This document shows, in pieces, positions 7,008-13,718 of a stretch of 22,520 nucleotides of DNA. Source of the stretch: an uncultured Oscillospiraceae bacterium. Lineage in GTDB: Bacteria; Bacillota; Clostridia; Oscillospirales; Oscillospiraceae. Location of the stretch: assembly GCA_910578735.1 (NCBI GenBank), contig CAJTSQ010000007.1, positions 1-22,520 on the forward strand. The letters run 5' to 3'. The notes under the pieces are model-generated. The model was not told the DNA's origin. It ran no database searches and saw only the letters and a list, made by a program, of their open reading frames with translations. The translations under genes and the position numbers were made by a program. Each line of letters starts with the position of its first letter. Position 1 is the first letter of the stretch.

Positions 7008-8243
7008 TTACGTGATGCGTTTTCCGCCGATATACAGCGCCTTGTCCTGGAAGTAGTTGACCGGGTCCACCCGGTTTCCGTTTTTCCGCACTTCAAAGTG
7101 GAGGTGGTAGCCCGTGGTCCGGCCTGTGATTCCCACATAGCCGATGGTCTGGCCCTGCTTGACGGTGTCCCCCTTGCTCACCGCCCGCTTGCTCATATGT
7201 GCGTAGAGAGTGCTGGTGCCGTCGCTGTGGGCGATGAGCACATAGTTACCGTAGGACCAGTAGCTTCCGCTGCCCTTCTCCGAAGTGATGACCACGCCGC
7301 TCTTCGCCGCATAGATAGAGGTACCGGAGGGGGCGGGAATATCAATGCCGGAGTGCTTGCCCGCCTTGCCGGTGACCGGGTGCTTCCGGTTGCCGTACAG
7401 GGAGGACAGCTTGTTGTAGCCGCTGGGCAGGGGCCACATAAAGCCGGACTCGCTTTTTACCTGGGCGATCTGGGCGGCATACTCCTTCTCCTTGGCTTTA
7501 ATCTGGGCGTCCAGGTCTCGGGCGGCCTTGTTCAGCTCCGCCTCCATAGCCTCCAGCTGATCCTCCTGACCCTTGATCTGATCAATCAGCCGGTCGACCT
7601 CGCCCTCCTGGTCCTTCAACTCCTTCTGGGCGGACTGCTGCTGGGCCTTGGCGGCCTCCTGCTCCGCCTGGGCCTCCTCCAGCGCATTCTTCTCCACGCT
7701 CACCCGGTCCTGAAGGGCCACCAGGTCATCCATCACCTGGTTGTCATACTGGATAATCTCCTCGATCATCATGTAGTTGTCCAGCAGCTCGGAGAAGTCA
7801 CTGGAAGAAAATAAAATACTCCAGTAGGAGGTTTCCCCCTGTTCCTCCATATACCGGATGCGTTCACAGAACAGCTCGTACTGGGCCTGTTCATCCGCCT
7901 CCGCCTGGGCCAGCTCCGCCGCCTTCTGCTCGATGAGCTGGTCGTACATAGCAATCTGCTCGTTGATGTTGTCGATCTCCTGCTGGATAATGTCAATCTG
8001 GTTCTCCAGCAGTTCCTTCCTCTTCATGGCGGCGTTTTTATCCGATTGAACCGCCTTCAGTTGGTTCTGAATATCCTTCTTCTGGGAGGCCAAGTTGCTG
8101 GATTTGTCCTTCATCGCATTGATCTCCGCCTGAGTGACGGCGGAGGACTCCGTGACCACCCCGGGACCGGCCAGGGGCAGCAGCAGCACCAGGGCCAGGC
8201 CCAGGGCCATCAGGCGGCGAAACAGCTTCTTTTTCTCACGCAT
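7008..8243 (-). CDS. Secreted coiled-coil M23 peptidoglycan hydrolase (FtsEX partner type)
   Basis: A 411-aa exported murein hydrolase. It has a signal peptide (MREKKKLFRRLMALGLAL... to about 28), a long Gln/Glu/Ala-rich coiled coil (about 35-270) and a C-terminal LytM/M23 zinc metallopeptidase domain. The zinc and catalytic residues are present: HSGID (H297, D301), LYAH (H349) and HLH (380-382). This layout matches EnvC, PcsB and CwlO-type hydrolases, whose coiled coil is held inactive until FtsEX in the membrane triggers it. Here ftsE and ftsX lie directly upstream in the same direction, which supports that role. ATG 8243 has AAGAGGG 7 nt upstream. The first residues after the catalytic domain (NYFQDKALYIGGKRIT) match a gene relic just upstream. 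No gene symbol is certain. Confidence 0.93.
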   Translation of the reverse strand: MREKKKLFRRLMALGLALVLLLPLAGPGVVTESSAVTQAEINAMKDKSSNLASQKKDIQNQLKAVQSDKNAAMKRKELLENQIDIIQQEIDNINEQIAMYDQLIEQKAAELAQAEADEQAQYELFCERIRYMEEQGETSYWSILFSSSDFSELLDNYMMIEEIIQYDNQVMDDLVALQDRVSVEKNALEEAQAEQEAAKAQQQSAQKELKDQEGEVDRLIDQIKGQEDQLEAMEAELNKAARDLDAQIKAKEKEYAAQIAQVKSESGFMWPLPSGYNKLSSLYGNRKHPVTGKAGKHSGIDIPAPSGTSIYAAKSGVVITSEKGSGSYWSYGNYVLIAHSDGTSTLYAHMSKRAVSKGDTVKQGQTIGYVGITGRTTGYHLHFEVRKNGNRVDPVNYFQDKALYIGGKRIT

Positions 8244-8267
8244 GGTATTTCCCTCTTTTCAAATCAT

Positions 8268-8369
8268 CTAATTCATCCAGTCCCAAAGTGGCACTAATTT
8301 CCCATCGTCCCGGACATACAGGGCCTTGTCTTTAAAATAGTCCATGGGGCCTGTCCGGACCCGCCTCAC
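8268..8369 (-). pseudogene. Relic: C-terminal tail of a second M23 peptidase
   Basis: A 33-codon frame contains MDYFKDKALYVRDDGKLVPL, clearly related to the end of the adjacent M23 peptidase (NYFQDKALYIGGKRIT), preceded by VRRVRTGP, which resembles the NGxRVDP stretch before it. The catalytic domain is missing. The frame opens with a GTG that overlaps the stop of the 34-aa peptide (GTGA), so it could still be translated, but no good ribosome site exists. I interpret it as the end of a tandem M23 duplicate lost by deletion. Confidence 0.65.
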
Positions 8370-8470
8370 CGGAACATAAGGACGTTGGCCAGGATGGGCA
8401 GCAGCATCAGCAGCGCCAAAAATCCGGCCAAGATGGACATTAACAGCCTCTGCCGTTTCTGTCGCTTCAT
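8366..8470 (-). CDS. 34-aa single-span membrane peptide
   Basis: A 34-codon frame starts at ATG 8470 with GGGGAGG 8 nt upstream, 31 bp after ftsX. The product has a basic N-terminus (MKRQKRQR) and one hydrophobic span (LMSILAGFLALLMLLPILANVL), then stops. It could be a genuine small membrane protein of the FtsEX cluster. Alternatively it is the signal peptide left from a deleted M23 peptidase: the basic start and LLP-containing core resemble the M23 gene downstream, and the tail of such a gene follows at once in another frame. The strong ribosome site suggests it is translated either way. Confidence 0.6.
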   Translation of the reverse strand: MKRQKRQRLLMSILAGFLALLMLLPILANVLMFR

Positions 8471-8501
8471 AGTTTCAGCCTCCCCGCAATACGTGATATA
8501 T

Positions 8502-9392
8502 TTACACCTGCAAAAACTTTCGGATGGCAAACAGCGAGCCGCCCACACCGATAAAGGCGCCCACACCGCTGAACACGGCCAGGATTGTGGGGGCCATGGA
8601 CTGGTAGCTGATGATGGTCACCAGGGACAGGCCGTTGCCCTGGATGGCGAACTTAGCCACTGCCTGATACAGCCCCCACTGGGCAAAAAAGGCGATGAGC
8701 GCACCCGCCAATCCCAACAGCAGCCCCTCTACCACAAAGGGCCACTCAATAAAGCCATCGGTGGCGCCGCACATCTTCATAATGGCGATCTCCTCCCGGC
8801 GGTAGAAGGTGGCCAGCTTAATGGTATTGGCGATGATAAACAGGGAGATCACCAGCAGGATACCCACCAGAATCATGGCCACACCGGTGGCGATGTTGCG
8901 CACCAGCACAAACCCGTTGGCGATGTCAATGGCGGCGCGGACATCGCCCACCCCCTCCACGCTCTCTAGGTCAGCCTTGGTTTGCGCCATCTGCTCAATG
9001 TCCACCACATGGACCCGATAGCGGTGCCGCAGGGTCTCGTCGGGCAGATCGGCCAGCAGGTCGTTGTTCTCCCGCTTGGCCTTAAACTCCTCCATGGCCC
9101 GCTGGGCGGTGACAAAGGTCAGCTGAGACACATTGGGCACCTGGGCCAAGGTGGGCTGGAGGAAACGGGCCTGCTCCTCGGTGAGGCCGTCGTCTATGTA
9201 AACCACCATCTCGTTCTCATTCTCCAAGTCTCCCAGCATGCTGTCCAGGTTCACCGCCAGCAGGGTAAAGGAGCCCATAATAATCAAGCAGGCCACAATC
9301 ATACACACGGCGGCAAAGGACATAAAGCCATGGGTAAAAATGGAGCGAAACCCCTCACTGATATAATAGCCTGCGTCAAATCTTCTCGACAT
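8502..9392 (-). CDS. ftsX: Cell division protein FtsX
   Basis: A 296-aa membrane subunit of the FtsEX ABC-type transducer, which couples ATP hydrolysis by FtsE to activation of an extracellular murein hydrolase. Four membrane segments are visible: one at about 24-45, then, after a large extracellular loop (about 46-165), three at about 175-200, 222-245 and 265-290. The motif FYRREEIAIMKMCGAT before the third span is the FtsX/MacB-type coupling region. I start at ATG 9392 (MSRRFDAGYY), preceded by AGGTGG 8 nt away; it overlaps the ftsE end by 17 bp. A longer frame from 9482 lies wholly inside ftsE. Homologs start alike. Confidence 0.93.
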   Translation of the reverse strand: MSRRFDAGYYISEGFRSIFTHGFMSFAAVCMIVACLIIMGSFTLLAVNLDSMLGDLENENEMVVYIDDGLTEEQARFLQPTLAQVPNVSQLTFVTAQRAMEEFKAKRENNDLLADLPDETLRHRYRVHVVDIEQMAQTKADLESVEGVGDVRAAIDIANGFVLVRNIATGVAMILVGILLVISLFIIANTIKLATFYRREEIAIMKMCGATDGFIEWPFVVEGLLLGLAGALIAFFAQWGLYQAVAKFAIQGNGLSLVTIISYQSMAPTILAVFSGVGAFIGVGGSLFAIRKFLQV

Positions 9393-10065
9393 TGTAGTAA
9401 CCACCTGTCTCATCGCTGATAATTCGCCCGTTTTCAATGGCCACCACCCGCTTGGTAAAGCGGTTGACCAGGTTTTTCTCATGGGTGACCACCAGCACGG
9501 TGGTACCCAGCTCGTTGATGCGCTCCAGCAGCATCATAATCTCCAGGGAGCGCTGTGGGTCCAGGTTGCCGGTGGGCTCGTCGGCGATAATCATACTGGG
9601 GTTGTTCACCAGGGCCCGGGCGATGGCCACCCGCTGCTGCTCGCCGCCGGACAGCTGGCCGGGGTAGCGGTCCCCCTTCTGGTCCAGGCCTACCAGCTGG
9701 AGCACATAGGGGATACGCCGGCGCAGCTCCCGGTTGGAGGCGCCGATGGCCCGCATGGCAAAGGACAGGTTTTCATACACCGTCTTCTTCTCGATCAGCC
9801 GGAAATCCTGGAAAATGACCCCCAGGGTGCGGCGCATTTTGGGCACCTGCCGGGGGCTGATGTTGGTCAGGTTGAACCCATTGACCATCACCCTGCCTTC
9901 ACTGGGGGCAATCTCCGCTGTAATCAGCTTGATCAAGGTGGACTTGCCCGACCCTGACGGCCCCACCAAAAAGACGAATTCTCCATCGTCGATGCGCACG
10001 TTGACCCCCTTCAGGGCCTTGGTGCCGTTATCATACTCTTTATACACATCTATGAATCGGATCAT
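9376..10065 (-). CDS. ftsE: Cell division ATP-binding protein FtsE
   Basis: A 229-aa ABC-type ATPase. It has Walker A GPSGSGKST (35-43), a Q-loop at IFQDFRL, the signature LSGGEQQR (138-145), Walker B MIIADEP (158-164) and the switch His in VTHEK. IFQDFRL with TVYENL is typical for FtsE. It pairs with FtsX and drives the periplasmic/extracellular hydrolase through conformational change. ATG 10065 has GGAGGAG and GGAG upstream. It is the first gene of the ftsE-ftsX-M23 unit, and two promoters and a WalR-like box lie upstream. Length is standard. Confidence 0.96.
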   Translation of the reverse strand: MIRFIDVYKEYDNGTKALKGVNVRIDDGEFVFLVGPSGSGKSTLIKLITAEIAPSEGRVMVNGFNLTNISPRQVPKMRRTLGVIFQDFRLIEKKTVYENLSFAMRAIGASNRELRRRIPYVLQLVGLDQKGDRYPGQLSGGEQQRVAIARALVNNPSMIIADEPTGNLDPQRSLEIMMLLERINELGTTVLVVTHEKNLVNRFTKRVVAIENGRIISDETGGYYNVEKI

Positions 10066-10145
10066 AGCAAGCTCCGCTCCTCCACTCAGCCAGTCGTTCC
10101 GCCCGGGGCGGTCTATCTCTGCGGCTGGGGGCCAACTAAGTTTTT

Positions 10146-10174
10146 AGTGTACCACAGATCAGGTTTTATGTAAA
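10146..10174 (-). promoter_or_regulatory. Proximal candidate promoter of ftsE
   Basis: TTTACA (10174-10169), 17 bp, TACACT (10151-10146) on the minus strand, about 80 bp before ftsE. Weaker than the distal promoter at 10253-10281. Confidence 0.5.
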
Positions 10175-10243
10175 TATAAAATCTGTAATGATCTCTTTCT
10201 TTTTATGTTGGACCCCGGCCAGCTTTTACCGCTTTGTCATTTT

Positions 10244-10260
10244 TGTAACTTTATTGTAAC
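10244..10260. promoter_or_regulatory. WalR-like direct repeat upstream of ftsE
   Basis: The plus strand reads TGTAAC-TTTAT-TGTAAC, an exact match to the WalR (YycF/VicR) consensus TGTWAH-N5-TGTWAH known from B. subtilis, staphylococci and streptococci. WalR controls cell-wall hydrolases, and the downstream unit encodes FtsEX and an M23 hydrolase. The repeat overlaps the -10 box of the distal promoter and lies about 100 bp upstream of the proximal one. No walRK genes are in the window. Confidence 0.5.
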
Positions 10261-10281
10261 CTATTCCCCGGGAAATGGCAA
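10253..10281 (-). promoter_or_regulatory. Distal candidate promoter of ftsE
   Basis: TTGCCA (10281-10276), 17 bp, TACAAT (10258-10253) on the minus strand. An A-rich block followed by a C-run precedes the -35 and is almost identical to that of the cdaR-like promoter at 11485-11514. The spacer holds the 14-mer ATTTCCCGGGGAAT, which recurs at 10370-10383. Confidence 0.6.
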
Positions 10282-10308
10282 GGGGGTTTTTAAGATTTTT
10301 TCCGGAAC

Positions 10309-10340
10309 AAAAAACAGCGCCGCCCATAAGGGCGGCGCTG
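10309..10340 (-). terminator. Intrinsic terminator of the CdaR-type regulator gene
   Basis: A perfect 11-bp GC-rich stem (10315-10325 with 10330-10340), 4-nt loop, followed by TTTTTT on the minus strand. Confidence 0.92.
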
Positions 10341-10359
10341 TGTCTGCGCTTTCAGTGCC

Positions 10360-11451
10360 TTACGACTCGATTCCCCGGGAAATCAGGTACTTCTTCACCA
10401 TCAGGGCCACCTTGAAGGTGATGGCGTCGTCGAACTCCCGCAGGTCCAGGCCAGTGAGCTTCTTGATCTTCTCCAGCCGGTATACCAGGGTGTTCCGGTG
10501 AACAAAGAGCTTCCGGGCGGTCTCGGAGACGTTCAGGTTGTTCTCAAAGAACTTGTTGATGGTGAGCAGGGTCTCCTGATCCAAGGCGTCGATGGGGCTC
10601 TTCTTAAAGACCTCCTGGAGGAACATCTGGCACAGGATGGTGGGCAGCTGGTAGATCAGGCGGCCAATGCCCAGGTTCTCATAGTTGATAACGGTCTTCT
10701 CCGTGTCGAAGACCTTGCCCACATCGATGGCCACCCCGGCCTCTTTGTAGGCCCGGGCCAGGTCGCGGATATGGGGGACGATGGTGCCGATGCCGATGAC
10801 CACCCTGACCCCCAGCTCCTGGGTGACGGCGGTGACAATCTGCTTGGCAATCTTGCCCAGTTCCCTGGAGTCCGCCCCCTCCGGCAGCTGCTTGATGAGG
10901 GCCACATCGGTCTCGTTGATGGAGATGACAAAGTCGGACTGCTTGTCCGGGAACAGGTTCTGGATTACATCGATTACGGACACATCGGCCGGTCCCAGCT
11001 GGCGCACCAGGAAGGCGGCCCGGGGAACCTCGGATACAAAGTGGAGCTCTTTGGCCTGGGTGTAGACATCCCCCAAAAGGATATTGTCTGAGATAATGTT
11101 TTTCACAAAGGTGGCCTTGTCGTGCTTTTCCTCATAGTAGGTTTTGGCTCCGTTGAAGGCCACAACAGCCATGGCGCACAGGGAGGCGGCCATCTCGTCC
11201 TCTCCCTTGACAAAGGCGGCGTAGTCAAACTGAGCCCCCCAGCCTGCCAGGGGCTTGAAGGTTCTGCCCTCATACCGGGCCAGGCCGTCGACCGCGCTGT
11301 TGATGGCGGCCACCGCACCGGACCAGTGCTCACCGATGCAGGTAAGCTCGCTGCAGGCAACCACAATCCCCTCTGCGTCTACCACACCTACCGTGCGGCT
11401 GATGCTGTCCTTCATTTGGAGCACAACGCCCTGAAACATCCTGCTGGACAC
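10360..11451 (-). CDS. CdaR/PucR-family transcriptional regulator
   Basis: A 363-aa cytoplasmic regulator. The N-terminus (VVLQMKDSISRTVGVVDAEGIVVACSE) looks like the sugar-diacid recognition domain of CdaR. The middle is a GGDEF-like CdaR region with VRVVIGIGTIVPHIRDLARAYKEA. The C-terminus is the PucR-type helix-turn-helix, with LNVSETARKLFVHRNTLVYRLEKI. Such proteins respond to small carboxylates or sugar acids, but the ligand is unknown here and no sugar-acid genes are near. I choose GTG 11451 because AGGAGGG lies 6 nt before it; ATG 11439 lacks such a site. It is transcribed alone from its own promoter. Its promoter resembles the ftsE distal promoter, hinting at shared control. Confidence 0.85.
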   Translation of the reverse strand: MSSRMFQGVVLQMKDSISRTVGVVDAEGIVVACSELTCIGEHWSGAVAAINSAVDGLARYEGRTFKPLAGWGAQFDYAAFVKGEDEMAASLCAMAVVAFNGAKTYYEEKHDKATFVKNIISDNILLGDVYTQAKELHFVSEVPRAAFLVRQLGPADVSVIDVIQNLFPDKQSDFVISINETDVALIKQLPEGADSRELGKIAKQIVTAVTQELGVRVVIGIGTIVPHIRDLARAYKEAGVAIDVGKVFDTEKTVINYENLGIGRLIYQLPTILCQMFLQEVFKKSPIDALDQETLLTINKFFENNLNVSETARKLFVHRNTLVYRLEKIKKLTGLDLREFDDAITFKVALMVKKYLISRGIES

Positions 11452-11484
11452 AGCGATCCCTCCTACACTTTTTCTTGCTTTCCC

Positions 11485-11514
11485 ATTATACCTGTTATCC
11501 CCCCTGTTTGGCAA
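11485..11514 (-). promoter_or_regulatory. Sigma-A promoter of the CdaR-type regulator
   Basis: TTGCCA (11514-11509), 18 bp, TATAAT (11490-11485) on the minus strand. The A-rich block and CCCC directly before the -35 match those of the ftsE distal promoter nearly base for base. Confidence 0.75.
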
Positions 11515-11553
11515 GGGGTTTTTAAAATTTTTTTGTTCAATTCGCCCAAAGTT

Positions 11554-12294
11554 TCAGGTAGAAGTCACTAACCTTCTCAGTTCCTCCTCCTCTTGGGGGG
11601 TTAAAAAGCGCCACTGGCCCGGTTTTAGTCCTTCGTCCAGCGTCAAAGTCCCCATAGACAGCCGGTGGAGCGAGACCACCGGCTTCCCCCGGGCGGCCAG
11701 CATCCGCTTCACCTGGTGGTACTTTCCCTCCCGCAGGGTGACCAGGCAGCGGGACCCGTCCCCCAGGGGCTCCAGCCCGGCAGGGAGGCAGCGCAGACCG
11801 TCCCCCAGCACCAGCCCGGCGGCCAGGGCCGCCGCGTCGGCCCGGTCCGTCCGGCCCTCCACCTGGGCCAGATAGACCTTGTCCACATGTTTTTTCGGGG
11901 AGAGCAGCCGGTGGGCCAGGTCCCCGTCGTCGGTAAGGAGGAGCAGACCGGTGGTATCCTTGTCCAGCCGCCCCACCGGAAACAGCCCCCGGCGCTTTAG
12001 CTCCGGAGGGAGCAGGTCCAGCACAGTGGGCTGATCCCGGTCCTCGGTGGCGGAGAGCAGCCCCGCCGGCTTGTGGAGCATCAGGTAAACAAATGTGGCA
12101 AAGTCCACCGGGGCCCCGTCTACGGTCAGGGAGGCCGCCGGGTCCAACTTCTCCTCCGGCTTGAGGACAACCCTGCCGTCCGCTCGCACCCGGCCCTGAC
12201 GGACCAGCTCCTTTACCTCTCTCCGGCTCCACCGGCCGGTGGAGGCCAACAGCTTATCCAAACGTTCCAGGGCGCTCTCCTCCCTCTCAATCAT
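11554..12294 (-). CDS. RsuA/RluB-family rRNA pseudouridine synthase
   Basis: A 246-aa enzyme that isomerises uridine to pseudouridine in rRNA. An S4 RNA-binding domain (ERLDKLLASTGRWSRREVKE, about 8-55) precedes the catalytic domain, which has the family motif GRLDKDTTGLLLLT containing the catalytic Asp. Later motifs (YLAQVEG, REGKYHQVKRM) fit RsuA more than RluB/RluF, suggesting 16S rRNA U516, but the target is inferred. ATG 12294 (MIEREESALERL) has GGAGAAAGG just upstream; a longer frame to 12486 would run through the divergent gene. It lies 61 bp from the divergent DUF4830 gene. No clear terminator separates it from the CdaR-type gene, whose promoter lies immediately after. Confidence 0.9.
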   Translation of the reverse strand: MIEREESALERLDKLLASTGRWSRREVKELVRQGRVRADGRVVLKPEEKLDPAASLTVDGAPVDFATFVYLMLHKPAGLLSATEDRDQPTVLDLLPPELKRRGLFPVGRLDKDTTGLLLLTDDGDLAHRLLSPKKHVDKVYLAQVEGRTDRADAAALAAGLVLGDGLRCLPAGLEPLGDGSRCLVTLREGKYHQVKRMLAARGKPVVSLHRLSMGTLTLDEGLKPGQWRFLTPQEEEELRRLVTST

Positions 12295-12355
12295 AACCTT
12301 TCTCCGGCCCGCATAAGGTAAGGGGAGAACACATACAGGGAAGGAGAAATATGCT

Positions 12356-12832
12356 GTGTTGATTGTAACTGCGAAAATGCCAAAACGCAAGCTGACGCTG
12401 GGGGTAGCGGCGGCCGCTCTGCTGTGCTGCTGCGCCATCGCGCTGAACTTCGGCCAGGCCGCCATCCGAGAGGTCTCCGGTTCCACCGCCCCTCAGGCCA
12501 AGGGGGTCAAGTCCAACCAGGACCGGATCGACTACCTGGCCGCCTACGGCTGGGAGGTCTCTCAGGACCCAATCGCCACCCAAGAGCTGCTGATCCCCGA
12601 GGAGATGGACGACAGTTACCAGGAGTACCTGGCCCTCCAGGCGGATCAGGGCTTCGACCTGGAGAAGTACGCCGGCAAGCGGGTCAAGCGGTACACCTAT
12701 GAGGTGCTCAACTACCCCAGCGGGGAAACAGGGGTGCAGGTCAACCTGCTCGTCTGCAAAAATACGGTGATTGGGGGCGAAGTCCTCTCCCCCCGCCTGG
12801 ACGGGTTTTTGCACGGGCTGGCTATGCCCTAA
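12356..12832 (+). CDS. DUF4830-family protein with N-terminal membrane segment
   Basis: A 158-aa protein of unknown function. One hydrophobic segment (about 16-32, with three adjacent cysteines) could be a signal peptide or anchor; I see no proper lipobox. The rest matches the DUF4830 pattern as I recall it: YLAAYGWEV, then an acidic stretch with YQEYLALQADQGFDLEKYAGK, VKRYTYEVLNYP and a final LDGFLHG. AAGGAG lies 9 nt before GTG 12356, which I choose; ATG 12377 is in frame but has no ribosome site. An ATG at 12351 in another frame gives only three codons. It is a single plus-strand gene convergent with mscS, 9 bp apart. Confidence 0.8.
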   Translation: MLIVTAKMPKRKLTLGVAAAALLCCCAIALNFGQAAIREVSGSTAPQAKGVKSNQDRIDYLAAYGWEVSQDPIATQELLIPEEMDDSYQEYLALQADQGFDLEKYAGKRVKRYTYEVLNYPSGETGVQVNLLVCKNTVIGGEVLSPRLDGFLHGLAMP

Positions 12833-12841
12833 CCTCCGTCT

Positions 12842-13666
12842 CTACCGCTCCACCACATGCACATTCAAATGGTCGTAGGTCATCTCCACGCCGTGGCGCG
12901 CAAAGGACTCCCGGACCTCCTCGATCAGGCTGTAATACACATCCCAGTAGTCCTCAGAGGCGGTCCACAGCCGGGCCAGATACTCAATGCTGCTGGCCTG
13001 ATACTCTGACACATAGACCGCCGGGGCGGGGTCTTCCAAAACCTTGGGAAAGGCCGATATGGCCTCCTCGATCGCCGCCCGCACCCGGGCGGTGGGGGCC
13101 TCATAGGAGGCGGTGAACTTCAGGTCCATCCGCCGTTTCCCCAAACGGTTGTAATTGATAATCTTCGTTGCGGACAGCTGGCTGTTGGGGACAAAAATCT
13201 CTTTATTGTCCGGGGTAATAAAGGTGGTGTAGGCCAGGCTCATATTCGCGATGGTCCCGCTGATGCCGTCCGCCTCCACATAGTCCTCCACCGAAAAGGG
13301 CTTGGTCACCAGCAGCACCAGCCCGCCTGCCAGGTTGGACAGGGTGTTCTGCAACGCCATGGACACCGCCAGTCCCGCCACACTGAGCACGGCAATGATA
13401 GATGTGACATCCACATCCAAGGTCCCCGCCAGCATTAAGGCCAGCAGGAACCAGAGGAATATATGCACCGCCGTATGGATATAGGGCTGGATGGCCGCCA
13501 CCGGCTTGCTCTTTTCCATCAGACGGTCCACCATCCGCATCAGCAGCCGGATGACCAGCCAGCCCACCAGGACAATGGCTGCCACCTGTAGCAGGCCGCC
13601 CAGGGTCAGGTCCTTGACGCCCATTGTCTTGCCCACGGATTGGAGGATCTCCTCCAGTGTCTCCAT
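12842..13666 (-). CDS. Small-conductance mechanosensitive channel, MscS family
   Basis: A 274-aa membrane channel that opens under membrane tension and releases solutes on hypo-osmotic shock. It has three membrane spans (about 22-42, 62-82 and a pore-lining third span with GLAVSMALQNTLSNLAGGLVLL, about 98-120). The beta domain follows, with ISGTIANMSLAYTTFITPDNKEIFVPNSQL, and then the C-terminal alpha/beta domain. This matches the MscS/YkuT core length. ATG 13666 has AAAGGAGG 9 nt upstream. That ribosome site lies directly behind the T-tract of the mreB terminator, with no room for a promoter, so expression probably comes from mreB read-through. Confidence 0.93.
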   Translation of the reverse strand: METLEEILQSVGKTMGVKDLTLGGLLQVAAIVLVGWLVIRLLMRMVDRLMEKSKPVAAIQPYIHTAVHIFLWFLLALMLAGTLDVDVTSIIAVLSVAGLAVSMALQNTLSNLAGGLVLLVTKPFSVEDYVEADGISGTIANMSLAYTTFITPDNKEIFVPNSQLSATKIINYNRLGKRRMDLKFTASYEAPTARVRAAIEEAISAFPKVLEDPAPAVYVSEYQASSIEYLARLWTASEDYWDVYYSLIEEVRESFARHGVEMTYDHLNVHVVER

Positions 13667-13684
13667 CGGTCATCTCCTCCTTTT

Positions 13685-13712
13685 AAAAAACAGCCGGCCT
13701 ATGGCCGGCTGT
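13685..13712 (-). terminator. Intrinsic terminator of mreB
   Basis: A perfect 10-bp stem (13690-13699 with 13703-13712), 3-nt loop, then TTTTTT on the minus strand, 7 bp after the mreB stop. The mscS ribosome site follows immediately. Confidence 0.9.
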
Positions 13713-13718
13713 TCTGTC

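Noticed and set aside
12295..12355. Divergent promoters between the pseudouridine synthase and DUF4830 genes
   Set aside because: No pair of -35/-10 hexamers with sensible spacing could be found in the 61 bp or the adjacent coding ends.
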